From: Chitinophagaceae bacterium BSSC1
GTDB taxonomy: Bacteria > Bacteroidota > Bacteroidia > Chitinophagales > Chitinophagaceae
Direction: 5' to 3'
NCBI GenBank assembly: GCA_002256435.1
Contig: NKJC01000003.1
Coordinates: forward strand, 310,001-374,000
DNA: 64,000 nt
A program made the position numbers and the translations under genes. This document shows, piece by piece, positions 1 through 9,364 of the stretch (positions are counted from its first letter, which is position 1; each line of letters starts with the position of its first letter). The notes under the pieces were generated by a model. That model was not told the DNA's origin and did not search any database. It saw only the letters and a list, made by a program, of their open reading frames with translations.

Positions 1-1250
1 AAAAAACCTGCATTGGTATCTTGAAAACGCAAACCAGCATCAAAGCCTTCTTTGTATTCCAATAACTGACTATCATAACCCAGAATGGAAACCTTGGTGT
101 TTGGGGTTGGTTTAATTTGTCTGAATACAAGCTCTTTTCTATCGCCGTAAGGCCATTGGGTTCCACCAGGTACAAATGCAAAAACGGTATTGCTGTCCTT
201 GGCTGAACGGGTATACCAAATGGGACCCTCTTTGGTAATAGCAAATGGTCTCACTGTATGCACACTTTCTTCATTTACAAAATTCCACAAAGCCAATTCA
301 CGCAACAATGCTTCCTGTTCTATTTGAATTTCTCCATTGGGTTTTGGCCCAACATTTAACAACAGATTGCCACCTTTTGCTCTAGTTTCAATGAGCATAT
401 TGATCATCTCTGTTCCTGTTTTTTGCGGATCATTGGTGGGTTTGTATTGCCAGTCTGTTCCCATGGTAAAACAGGCTTCCCAAGGACCCGGAATGGGTTT
501 GTCTGGCAGGTTCTGTTCCTGTGTTTTCATCTGCCCCCTAGTGACCACAATTTCTGGCTGTAATTGCCAAGCATATTCTTTTAAACCTTCGGCTGGTCCA
601 TCTAAAAATAAAAGGTCAATCTTACCATAATTGGTCAGTAATTCTTTTAATTGGGCTTTATCCAAATCCATCAAACCCTTTTTATTGGCGGGATAATGCA
701 TGGGATGCTGGGTTCTACCAATAGGAATTTTCTGTTCATACAAATAATGAAAATCTTCTGGAGAAAAATAAAATCCAATGGCAATCCCCTGTTTTCTAAA
801 TGCGTCTACAATGGCTTTGGTAATATCTTTTCCAAAAGGTGTTTGCGCAATACTGAACTCAGTTGTTTTAGTAGGCCACATGCAAAACCCACTATGGTGT
901 TTGGTGGTAAAGACCATGTATTTCATCCCCGCCAATTTGGCTAAGGAAGCCCATTCATCCGGCTCAAACTTTTTGGGATTAAATATTGCAGGCAATTCTT
1001 TAAAATATTTCTGCGCATATTCTGGAGAAGCACCAGCCAAAGAATGACTAATTACGCTTCCTAATGAAACATCTACACCCCAGTGGATGAACATGCCAAA
1101 GCCCATATCTTGAAACCATTGCTCGCGCGATGCAATATTAGCGTTCTGTGTTTGCTGTGCTTGTGCTTGAAATAGGGAAATACTCATTGCAATCATGAGC
1201 ATCCATTTCCTAGTCTTCTTTAAAAACAAAATTTTAAAATGATGATTCAT
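1..1250 (-). CDS. alpha-L-fucosidase, GH29 (partial, 3' end beyond window start)
   Basis: Reverse-strand frame starting at ATG 1250 stays open in the parts read, including the last codons at the window edge. Reads MNHHFKILFLKKTRKWMLMIAMSISLFQAQAQQ...REQWFQDMGFGMFIHWGVDVSLGS...GMKYMVFTTKHHSGFCMWPTK...; GH29 signatures FGMFIHWG and KHHSGF. Missing from the supplied ORF track, probably because no stop falls in the window. Confidence 0.88.
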   Translation of the reverse strand, partial: MNHHFKILFLKKTRKWMLMIAMSISLFQAQAQQTQNANIASREQWFQDMGFGMFIHWGVDVSLGSVISHSLAGASPEYAQKYFKELPAIFNPKKFEPDEWASLAKLAGMKYMVFTTKHHSGFCMWPTKTTEFSIAQTPFGKDITKAIVDAFRKQGIAIGFYFSPEDFHYLYEQKIPIGRTQHPMHYPANKKGLMDLDKAQLKELLTNYGKIDLLFLDGPAEGLKEYAWQLQPEIVVTRGQMKTQEQNLPDKPIPGPWEACFTMGTDWQYKPTNDPQKTGTEMINMLIETRAKGGNLLLNVGPKPNGEIQIEQEALLRELALWNFVNEESVHTVRPFAITKEGPIWYTRSAKDSNTVFAFVPGGTQWPYGDRKELVFRQIKPTPNTKVSILGYDSQLLEYKEGFDAGLRFQDTNAGF

Positions 1251-1251
1251 G

Positions 1252-2094
1252 TTAATTGGCTTTTAGTGTAACCGTATTGGTTAGGGTTCCAATTCCTTCA
1301 ATGCTTATAGAAACAAGATCATGTTCTGCTAAGGTGAATTCATTGGGTGGCACCAAACAGGTTCCTGTCATCAGAAATACCCCATGCGGAAAACTCATTT
1401 CTCTAAACAGATACCCAATCAATTCAGTATGACTTCTTTTCATCTGATTGATATTGATTTGTCCAGCAAATACTTCCTCACCCTTTCTACTGATGCGCAT
1501 GCTAATGGCTGTATTGGCATCAATAGGAGTTGCTGGAACATACAAACAAGGACCAATAGCCGCGGAATGGTCATAACATTTTGCTTGAGGCAAATACAAT
1601 GGATTCTCCCCTTCTATATCTCTTGAACTCATATCATTTCCAATGGTATAAGCCACAATATTTCCATTGCTATTGGCGTAAAGGGTAAGTTCTGGTTCTG
1701 GCACATTCCATTTAGCATCTCTGCGTATGCGCACTTGACCTCCTTCACCCACAGCCCTTGCAGCTGTTGACTTAAAAAAGATTTCCGGTCTTTCGGCTTC
1801 ATATACTTTGGCATAAAAATCGGCCGCGCCACTGTCTTTGGCTTCTTCCATTCTGGCTTCTCTGCTTCGCAAATAAGTTACCCCAGCAGCCCAAATTTCT
1901 TGAGACTGAATAGGCGGAAGACTATCTGTTGGAATTAGGTCAACAGCTTTCGCATGTAAAGAGCCAATCAATCCCAATAAAAAATCATAGAGCCCATCTC
2001 TATTAATCAGATAGTCCCAATCCAATTCTTCTAACAGATAAAGATCTGTTTCGTGGGTCATGATCACCCCTTGCGTTGTTTTGAAAATTTTCAT
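1252..2094 (-). CDS. fumarylacetoacetate hydrolase (FAH) family protein; candidate 2,4-diketo-3-deoxy-L-fuconate hydrolase or 2-keto-3-deoxy-sugar-acid dehydratase
   Basis: [41 protein letters not shown]...AAIGPC is typical of the FAH/AraD-like fold. Context is GH29, LutABC and UxaA. Confidence 0.75.
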   Translation of the reverse strand: MKIFKTTQGVIMTHETDLYLLEELDWDYLINRDGLYDFLLGLIGSLHAKAVDLIPTDSLPPIQSQEIWAAGVTYLRSREARMEEAKDSGAADFYAKVYEAERPEIFFKSTAARAVGEGGQVRIRRDAKWNVPEPELTLYANSNGNIVAYTIGNDMSSRDIEGENPLYLPQAKCYDHSAAIGPCLYVPATPIDANTAISMRISRKGEEVFAGQININQMKRSHTELIGYLFREMSFPHGVFLMTGTCLVPPNEFTLAEHDLVSISIEGIGTLTNTVTLKAN

Positions 2095-2130
2095 GCTTTA
2101 AAGCTATCCAATTTGCTAAATAATATAAGC

Positions 2131-3813
2131 CTATTCCTCAAAAAGCAATTGCAGATCCTTGATCTGTGGTGCTGCTTTTGCTTGTAATATGGTTAGTCTA
2201 AATACCTGTGCTTTAACGGGATCAAATGTTTTAAAGGCAGATGAGCCCAAGCCCTTTCCTTCTACCAAGGTCTTCCATTCTGAACCGGATTGGTATTCCA
2301 ATTTGTATTGTTGAATATTGCCACCTGCTTCAGCTGCGGCCATGGCGCCAATACTATAAGGCTTACCCAAATCAATTTGCAACCAAGCCGTTTTTTGATC
2401 TGCTGCAGCTTTCCAAACGGTTTTACCATCGCCATCTAAGATATTAGCAGGACTAAATTTTTCTGAATCTTGAGAAGAAGCAGTGGCTGTCTTTCCTGAT
2501 GAAGGAATGGGTTCAGAAATAGACAATTGTACCGGACCATTGATGTCTAAAGCAATGACTGTTGCAATAGTATCGGGAGCTGTTTTTGGTAATTGTAAAA
2601 CAGCATAGAGTCCATCTCTACTAATGCCAATCTTTGTTTTTTTATCTGTCAACAATTGCGCTTTAGCAATGGCATTGTTCATAGGAATTTTCAATTTCCC
2701 ATCTGCAGGCCACTCAAATACATGCAAGAACAATTTGTTGTTTTTCTGAGTAGCCCTACCCCAACGCAAATAAGTAAAGGGGCTTGCTTTGCTACCATAA
2801 ATGGCGTCTGCATTAGGTTTGAGCCAAGCACCCACTTGTTTTAATCTTTCCACTGATGGTTCTGGAATAATTCCTTCATCTGTTGGACCAACATTCAACA
2901 AATAGTTTCCACCTTTAGACGCAATATCAATCAGGTTTCTAATTAACACTTTGGTACTCTTCCAATTCTGGTCATAAGATTTAAAACCCCAGGTATCATT
3001 CATGGTCATGCAGCTCTCCCAGTTCTTACCAGGAATTCCTGTTGCTGGAATATATTGTTCGGGTGTTTCTAAATCTCCTTCATATCCACCACCCAATCTG
3101 TTATTGGTAATAATGTCCGGTCTATTCTTCAAGAGGTCTGCTAATTTGGTGGCGCGTTCAGGATTCATATTGGTTGGGGTATCCCACCAAATAATGGCAG
3201 GATTATAGGCATCCAGGATTTCCTTTACCTGAGGCACGGCAACCTCATCTATATACTTGTCCATATTACCTTTCTGTGCCGAATCCCAATAACCGCCATT
3301 GGCTGCACCACCTGGATGGTTCCAGTCTTGGGCCTGAGAATAATACAAACCAAAACGGATCTTGTATTTTTTACAAGCCTCTGCCAATTCCTTTATGGGG
3401 TCTTTTTTAAAAGGCGTTGCGTCTACAATATTGAAAGGATCTTTGGAATGAAACATGGCGAAACCATCGTGGTGTTTGCTAGTAATGACTAAGTATTTCA
3501 TCCCTGCTTCACTGGCTAATTTTACCCAAGCATCTGCATTGAATTTTACTGGGTTAAATCTGGCGGGATAGGTTTGATACACAGACATGGGAATTTTTCC
3601 TCTATTCATGATCCACTCACCAATACCCGGAATCTGTTTACCATCATAGGTTCCAGCCGGAACCGCATAAAGCCCCCAGTGAATAAACATGCCAAAACGG
3701 GCTTCTTTCCACCAATCCATTTTGGGATCATTCAGGGTTTTACTTTGAGCATTGAGTGAACATTGCAGAGCAGCAAATGCCAGCAATAAAAGGGCTTTTT
3801 TCATATAGCGCAA
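2131..3813 (-). CDS. alpha-L-fucosidase, GH29, with C-terminal F5/8-type (discoidin-like) domain
   Basis: Signal peptide; MDWWKEARFGMFIHWGLYAVPAG, SKHHDGFAMF, AIIWWDTPTNM; C-terminal ASSQDSEKFSPANILDGDGKTVWKA...LQIDLGKPYSIGAM. Confidence 0.93.
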   Translation of the reverse strand: MRYMKKALLLLAFAALQCSLNAQSKTLNDPKMDWWKEARFGMFIHWGLYAVPAGTYDGKQIPGIGEWIMNRGKIPMSVYQTYPARFNPVKFNADAWVKLASEAGMKYLVITSKHHDGFAMFHSKDPFNIVDATPFKKDPIKELAEACKKYKIRFGLYYSQAQDWNHPGGAANGGYWDSAQKGNMDKYIDEVAVPQVKEILDAYNPAIIWWDTPTNMNPERATKLADLLKNRPDIITNNRLGGGYEGDLETPEQYIPATGIPGKNWESCMTMNDTWGFKSYDQNWKSTKVLIRNLIDIASKGGNYLLNVGPTDEGIIPEPSVERLKQVGAWLKPNADAIYGSKASPFTYLRWGRATQKNNKLFLHVFEWPADGKLKIPMNNAIAKAQLLTDKKTKIGISRDGLYAVLQLPKTAPDTIATVIALDINGPVQLSISEPIPSSGKTATASSQDSEKFSPANILDGDGKTVWKAAADQKTAWLQIDLGKPYSIGAMAAAEAGGNIQQYKLEYQSGSEWKTLVEGKGLGSSAFKTFDPVKAQVFRLTILQAKAAPQIKDLQLLFEE

Positions 3814-3867
3814 GTGTTGGTGATTAGGTAATTCAATTTAAGCAATCTATTCATTATTCATTGGCTA

Positions 3868-4452
3868 TTAACCCACCAAAATCACCATAGATTTTTTGGG
3901 TCCATGAGCACCAATGACCAAGCTTTGTTCAATATCGGCAGTTTTAGAAGGACCAGCAATAAAAGCTCCGAAACCGATTTCGGAAAAATCAATTTGCTGA
4001 TAGGCTTGGCCCATATTGGAGACCATATTTTTCCTATCTACTACTAAAACCAATTGCTCCGTAATAAAGGGAAGAATTCTCAAAATCATTTGTTCTTCTG
4101 AAACCCATACAGCTCCTGATTCAGCAACTGCCAAGGAACCATTTATAATGGCCATATCAATACTAGCTAATGATTCCAAACTGTCTGTTTGCAATTGCCT
4201 AACAAGGGTTTGACTTGGATTAATTGCATTCAAAACAACTTGTTTTTCCTTGATCAATTCCTGCAAAATAGTGTCAAGTTCCTCATGGTCTTTTACTTCT
4301 AAGCATGCTCCTCCAATAGCTTCTAATATGATTTTGAATTGACTCACCAGATCCTCATATTGAATCATTTCATTTACCCTCACCACTGGCAATTTCTGGC
4401 TCAATGGTTGATTGGCCATGATCCCAGCTAATATGGTTTCTCTTGCACTCAT
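3868..4452 (-). CDS. lutC: LUD-domain lactate utilization protein, LutC-type (track start 4476; MSARETIL start at 4452 preferred)
   Basis: SLASIDMAIINGSLAVAESGAVWV...LPFITEQLVLVVDRKNMVSNM...GPSKTADIEQSLVIGAHGPKKSMVILVG. ATG at 4452 overlaps the LutB stop as ATGA. Confidence 0.82.
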   Translation of the reverse strand: MSARETILAGIMANQPLSQKLPVVRVNEMIQYEDLVSQFKIILEAIGGACLEVKDHEELDTILQELIKEKQVVLNAINPSQTLVRQLQTDSLESLASIDMAIINGSLAVAESGAVWVSEEQMILRILPFITEQLVLVVDRKNMVSNMGQAYQQIDFSEIGFGAFIAGPSKTADIEQSLVIGAHGPKKSMVILVG

Positions 4453-5828
4453 TTTTGTTTGTTGTTTAGGTACCAATCTCTAAAACTCTCTTTAGGAGCT
4501 TCCGGCATTTCACGCTGTTTGAACCAAGGGTTCATTCCATTATTGGTTAAGAAAGGTAGATGCTTCACTACCCATCTTCCCATCTTGCCCGCCATGCGAT
4601 AAATAGCAGGATGCGCCAATACTTCAGACATGCCCCACATGGCAAATGTTTTTCCTTTTGCCGCCATCCCTTCCTTGGTAATTTCTTGACGCCAGAGATA
4701 TAATTGCTCATGAATATTAATCTTCACCGGACATACATTGCTACAACTACCACAGAGCGTGCTAGCAAAAGGTAGATCCTTGTTGGCCTGCATGTCTAGA
4801 TTGGGATTCAAGATGGAGCCTATGGGCCCCGCCACCGCCGTATGATAACTATGACCACCACTTCTTCTATACACGGGGCAAGTATTAAAACAAGCAGCAC
4901 ACCTGATGCACTTAAGCGAGTTTCTAAATGATTCTCTACCCAATTGTCTGCTCCTACCATTGTCAACAATGACAATATGCATTTGCTGACCAGCCCTTGG
5001 TTTGCTAAAATGACTGCTATAAGTAGTAATGGGTTGACCAGTAGCACTTCTAGCTAATAGTCTTAAGAATACACCCAAATGTTCTGCCTTGGGAATGATT
5101 TTTTCAAAACCCATACAGGCAATATGAATCTTAGCAGCATGAGCACCCATGTCTGCATTACCCTCATTGGTGCAAACTACAAATCCACCAGTTTCAGCTA
5201 CTGCAAAGTTCACCCCCGTAATAGCCAGTTCCGATGCAATAAATTTGTCTCTTAAATGCCCCCTAGCGGCTTCGGTTAAATACTGTGGATCATTGTTCCC
5301 TTTCTCTGTTCCAAGATGCTCGTGAAAGGTTTCACTCACGTCTTGTTTTTTCAAGTGAATGGCAGGAAGTACAATATGACTAGGTGTTTCTTTTCTAAAC
5401 TGCACAATTCTTTCACCCAGATCTGTATCAACTATTTCTACGCCTTTCTCCGTCAAGAATTCATTTAAATGACATTCCTCCGTGAGCATGCTCTTGCTCT
5501 TGACAATTCTTTGTACTTGGTTGTCTTGGATAATTTTATAAATAATCTCATTGTGCTCTTTGCCGTCTACTGCCCAATGTACTTGTATGCCGTTGGCGAT
5601 GGCGTTTTTTTCAAAGTCCACCAATAACTGGTGCATATTACTCAAGCCATGGTATTTGATATCCGATGCCCATTGTCTGAGCTGCTCCCATTCCGGAAGA
5701 CTATGCGCGGCTTTGTCTCTTTTCTCTCTGACAAACCAGAGCGTATCATCATGCCAGTCTGTTCTGGGCTCATCGGCTATGAATTGTTCAGCCGCCTCTG
5801 CGTGGGTAAAATTGGCTTGGCTGCTCAT
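4449..5828 (-). CDS. lutB: iron-sulfur lactate utilization protein, LutB-type
   Basis: LUD domain followed by ferredoxin-type motifs CIRCAACFNTCPVYRRSGGHSY and CGSCSNVCPVKINIHEQL. Confidence 0.9.
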   Translation of the reverse strand: MSSQANFTHAEAAEQFIADEPRTDWHDDTLWFVREKRDKAAHSLPEWEQLRQWASDIKYHGLSNMHQLLVDFEKNAIANGIQVHWAVDGKEHNEIIYKIIQDNQVQRIVKSKSMLTEECHLNEFLTEKGVEIVDTDLGERIVQFRKETPSHIVLPAIHLKKQDVSETFHEHLGTEKGNNDPQYLTEAARGHLRDKFIASELAITGVNFAVAETGGFVVCTNEGNADMGAHAAKIHIACMGFEKIIPKAEHLGVFLRLLARSATGQPITTYSSHFSKPRAGQQMHIVIVDNGRSRQLGRESFRNSLKCIRCAACFNTCPVYRRSGGHSYHTAVAGPIGSILNPNLDMQANKDLPFASTLCGSCSNVCPVKINIHEQLYLWRQEITKEGMAAKGKTFAMWGMSEVLAHPAIYRMAGKMGRWVVKHLPFLTNNGMNPWFKQREMPEAPKESFRDWYLNNKQK

Positions 5829-6562
5829 AACTGACTGTTTAAAATTTCCGCAATATGAATGGTCTTGATCTTGCTACCTTGGCGTTTTAAAATACCTTCT
5901 AAATGCATCAAGCAACTGGTATCAACACCCGTAATATATTCCACATCATTGTCCTGGTGTTCCCCAATTCTGTCCTTCCCCATTTTCACACTCACGGCTT
6001 CTTCAAACACACAGAAGGTGCCACCAAAACCACAGCACTCGTCTACCCTTTTTGGTCTAGTTACTTCAATGCCTTTCACCATATTCAATAATGTTTCTGG
6101 CTTAGAAAAAGCCGGTGCCACCAACTCACTCATGCTTGCCAAGTGCAAACCTCTTTGCCCATGACAGCTGGTATGCAAACCTACTTTAAAAGGAAAACTG
6201 GCTTGCAGCGATGTCACTTTCAAAATATCTACCAAAAATTCTGTGAGTTCATAGACCCTGCTTCTGATTTCATCTGCAGCTTTGGGATTATCCTCGTCAT
6301 GTAAGTGTTCCTTAATATGCAAGACACAACTACCCGATGGGGCAACTATATAATCAAAGCCCTTAAAGTTATTTACAAAGTTCTTATCACAACCCTTGCT
6401 CATGGCTTCAAAACCACTATTGGCCATGGGTTGGCCACAACAGGTTTGGTTCAAGGGAAAACTCACATCACAACCCAATTTTTCTAATAACTCCAAACTT
6501 GCAACACCTACCGCAGGATAAAACTGATCAATATAACAGGGAATAAATAAGCCGATTTTCAT
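5825..6562 (-). CDS. lutA: (Fe-S)-binding CCG-domain oxidoreductase, LutA-type
   Basis: KIGLFIPCYIDQFYPAVG...CCGQPMANSG...ECCGFGGTFCVFEEAVSVKMG: two CCG-type motifs; adjacent to LutB and LutC. Confidence 0.9.
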   Translation of the reverse strand: MKIGLFIPCYIDQFYPAVGVASLELLEKLGCDVSFPLNQTCCGQPMANSGFEAMSKGCDKNFVNNFKGFDYIVAPSGSCVLHIKEHLHDEDNPKAADEIRSRVYELTEFLVDILKVTSLQASFPFKVGLHTSCHGQRGLHLASMSELVAPAFSKPETLLNMVKGIEVTRPKRVDECCGFGGTFCVFEEAVSVKMGKDRIGEHQDNDVEYITGVDTSCLMHLEGILKRQGSKIKTIHIAEILNSQL

Positions 6563-6571
6563 AATACTGAA

Positions 6572-8218
6572 TTAAAGACTAACCCCTCTTTTCCAAGGAA
6601 TAAAATCATCCTGCCCCAGTTGAACTGCTTTTGGAATGGTTTTGCCACTAGCCACATCAATACAATATGCTAAAATATCAGCTCCCATTTCTGCAACTGT
6701 TTTTTCTCCCCGAATAATGGAACCTGTATCAATATCAATAATATCAGACATGCGTTTAGCCAATGCGGTGTTGGTAGCAACTTTAATCACTGGACAAACA
6801 GGATTACCAGTAGGTGTTCCCAAACCAGTTGTAAATAAAATCAGTGTAGCACCAGCAGCCGCTTTTCCTGTAGTAGCTTCTACGTCGTTGCCAGGAGTGC
6901 AAACCAAATTCAACCCTGGTTTGGTAGCAGGCTCTGTATAATCCAACACATCAGTTACGGGAGAATTACCTCCTTTTTTGGCAGCACCTGTGCTTTTAAT
7001 GGCATCTGTAATCAAACCATCTTTAATATTACCAGGTGATGGGTTCATGTGAAATCCAGAACCTGCTGCGTGTGCTTGGGCATCATAGGTTTGCATTAAA
7101 TGAATGAATTTTTTTGCGTTGGCTGCTGAGACACATCTATCTATTAAATCTTGCTCAGCGCCACATAGTTCTGGAAACTCTGCTAACAAAACTGTTCCAC
7201 CTAAAGCCACCAATAAATCTGCTGCAACACCTACCGCAGGATTTGCAGAAATACCACTAAATCCATCACTTCCACCGCATTTTACGCCCAATACCAATTT
7301 ACTCAATGGCGCAGCCGTTCTCTGATTTTTATTGGCTTCTTGTAAACCTATAAATGTTTGAAGAATGGCTTCTCTAATCAAAGATTCTTCACTCTTGCTT
7401 TGCTGTTGTTCAAAAGCAAAAATGGGTTTATTGAAATTGGGATTTCTTAATTTAATATCTTTTTGCAATTGCGCTAATTGCAAATGCTGACAACCCAAAC
7501 TCAATAAGGTAACGCCAGCTACATTGGGATGGTCTGCATAGGCTGCCAACAACTTACTCAAAGAATCCGAATCCTGTCTGGTTCCACCACAACCACCTTG
7601 GTGGTTTAAAAACTTAATTCCATCAATATTAGGGAAAACCCGCTTTGTAATGGGGTCTGAAGTTTGAAAATCAATTTTATGTATATCTTCTTTTTTCTCA
7701 ATACTCTGTGCTAACAATTTGGCAAATTGTAAATACTTTCCAGTTACCGCATATCCCAAGCTATGGTGCAATGCTTCTTTGATGACGTCTAAATTTCTAT
7801 TCTCACAAAATACCGTTGGAATAAATAACCAATAATTAGCGGTACCCACTTTGCCATCGCTTCTGAGATAACCCATAAATGTTTTATCCTTAAAGGCAGA
7901 AACATCCGGTGCTTTCCAAACATAATTGGTAGCCCTATAAGCATAAGGCTCGGCAGCGTGTACCGTATTATCTGTAGTCATTAACATTCCTGAAGACAGT
8001 GCCTTGGTTACTTTGCCAACCACAACGCCATACATGAAGACTTCATCTCCTTCCTTCATATCATTGATAAAAACCTTGTGCTTTGCAGGAATTGGGTCTT
8101 TAAGATCTAAAACTCTATCCTGAAAATCAATCTTATTTCCAACTAGCAAATCTGTTAATGCTACAAGTACATTATCGTTCTCGTGAATATGTAAAAATGA
8201 TGTGTTTCTTTCAGTCAT
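6572..8218 (-). CDS. UxaA/altronate-dehydratase family protein (candidate L-fuconate dehydratase)
   Basis: N-terminal SAF-like domain (NDNVLVALTDLLVG...), then FMGYLRSDGKVGTANYWLFIPTVFCENRN, HQGGCGGTRQDS, VLGVKCGGSDGFSGISANPAVG: UxaA signatures. Confidence 0.87.
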   Translation of the reverse strand: MTERNTSFLHIHENDNVLVALTDLLVGNKIDFQDRVLDLKDPIPAKHKVFINDMKEGDEVFMYGVVVGKVTKALSSGMLMTTDNTVHAAEPYAYRATNYVWKAPDVSAFKDKTFMGYLRSDGKVGTANYWLFIPTVFCENRNLDVIKEALHHSLGYAVTGKYLQFAKLLAQSIEKKEDIHKIDFQTSDPITKRVFPNIDGIKFLNHQGGCGGTRQDSDSLSKLLAAYADHPNVAGVTLLSLGCQHLQLAQLQKDIKLRNPNFNKPIFAFEQQQSKSEESLIREAILQTFIGLQEANKNQRTAAPLSKLVLGVKCGGSDGFSGISANPAVGVAADLLVALGGTVLLAEFPELCGAEQDLIDRCVSAANAKKFIHLMQTYDAQAHAAGSGFHMNPSPGNIKDGLITDAIKSTGAAKKGGNSPVTDVLDYTEPATKPGLNLVCTPGNDVEATTGKAAAGATLILFTTGLGTPTGNPVCPVIKVATNTALAKRMSDIIDIDTGSIIRGEKTVAEMGADILAYCIDVASGKTIPKAVQLGQDDFIPWKRGVSL

Positions 8219-8373
8219 ATATTCTATTAAAATGAATTAAAATCTAACATCTAAATTAAACTAGGTTCAATTAGAATCAGTAACATGAATTAGTCAATAA
8301 GTAAACTATTTTACCACAATTGAGCATTTCTAATAATTGAAACAAATGTATCAACTACCTTTATAATATCATT

Positions 8374-9255
8374 TTGCCTATGAAAGCTTCCTTATTAGTT
8401 GATGCTCCCATCTTGGATAAAAAACAGATTTGGGTTAAAAAAGTATACAAACCTTTTTTTGATCATGATTTTCACTTTCATCAAACAGAAGAGATTTGTT
8501 GGATCCAGGAAGGGCATGGCAATATGGTGGTGGGAGACTATTTAGGAAGATTTGAAAAAGATGACTTAATCATTTTTGGAAAGGGACTGCCGCATATTCT
8601 TAGGTGTGACAAATCTTTTGAGCAGAAAAACGCCAAAAAAAAGACCACTGCTTACAGTATTTATTTTACAGTAGAACATATTCAATCCATTACGGATGAC
8701 CCCTCTATGACAAAGAGCTTGACGCAGCTGATCCGGAAAAATGAAAGGGGCTTTAGAATCACTGGAATAGATAAACAGCGGGCTCTTGATTTATTTCTTC
8801 TGGTGATAGAAAGTACCGGTTTTACCCAATTGGGTTTATTACTTCAGTTACTAGAACATTTACTAAAATGCAACAAAACCCATGCTTTGGCCAGTAGCAA
8901 TTATCAATTGCTGCCGTCTGATACAGATATGATGCGCTTTACGGAAGTATATGACTATCTTTTAAAAAACTTTCAACAACCCATTAGTCTTGATCAGGTT
9001 GCGGCTATTTGTTCCATGACCACTAATTCCTTTTGTAGGTTTTTTAAAATCAAAACACAAAAAACCTTTGTTCAATTTTTAACCGAAATCAGAATTGGTC
9101 ACGCTTGTAAATTATTACAAGATGAAAATCTGGCCATTAAGAATATCATTTATGATTGTGGGTTTAATAATCCGGTATTGTTTCACCGAAACTTTTTAAA
9201 AATCACCGGTAAAACTCCAAAAAAATTCAGAGATGGTTTACTAGGCATTTCCTAA
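8374..9255 (+). CDS. AraC-family transcriptional regulator with N-terminal cupin
   Basis: Cupin-like HDFHFHQTEEICWIQEGHGNMVVGD; C-terminal double HTH ISLDQVAAICSMTTNSFCRFFKIKTQKTFVQFLTEIRIGHACKLLQ...CGFNNPVLFHRNFLKITGKTPKKFR. Divergent from the catabolic operon. Confidence 0.92.
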   Translation: MPMKASLLVDAPILDKKQIWVKKVYKPFFDHDFHFHQTEEICWIQEGHGNMVVGDYLGRFEKDDLIIFGKGLPHILRCDKSFEQKNAKKKTTAYSIYFTVEHIQSITDDPSMTKSLTQLIRKNERGFRITGIDKQRALDLFLLVIESTGFTQLGLLLQLLEHLLKCNKTHALASSNYQLLPSDTDMMRFTEVYDYLLKNFQQPISLDQVAAICSMTTNSFCRFFKIKTQKTFVQFLTEIRIGHACKLLQDENLAIKNIIYDCGFNNPVLFHRNFLKITGKTPKKFRDGLLGIS

Positions 9256-9262
9256 ATTAAAA

Positions 9263-9305
9263 GCACCCGCAAGAATACGGGTGCCCAAGTTTAATGACTA
9301 AACTT
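9263..9305. terminator. two adjacent hairpins between convergent genes
   Basis: GCACCCG(9263-9269)/CGGGTGC(9278-9284), 7-bp stem; AAGTTTA(9287-9293)/TAAACTT(9299-9305), 7-bp stem. Sits between the + AraC gene and the - FAD oxidoreductase gene. Confidence 0.55.
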
Positions 9306-9364
9306 GCTTGCTTAGGAATCGTTATAGAATCATAAGATTAAATTCTATTTATGAGCTTATAAAA

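Noticed and set aside
337-1047. Three plus-strand ORFs of 89-97 aa
   Set aside because: Antisense to the clear GH29 reading frame at 1-1250; low-complexity translations without recognisable domains.
5551-6164. Plus-strand ORFs of 62-105 aa opposite lutA/lutB
   Set aside because: Antisense to strongly supported coding sequence; no homologous motifs and no visible ribosome-binding context.
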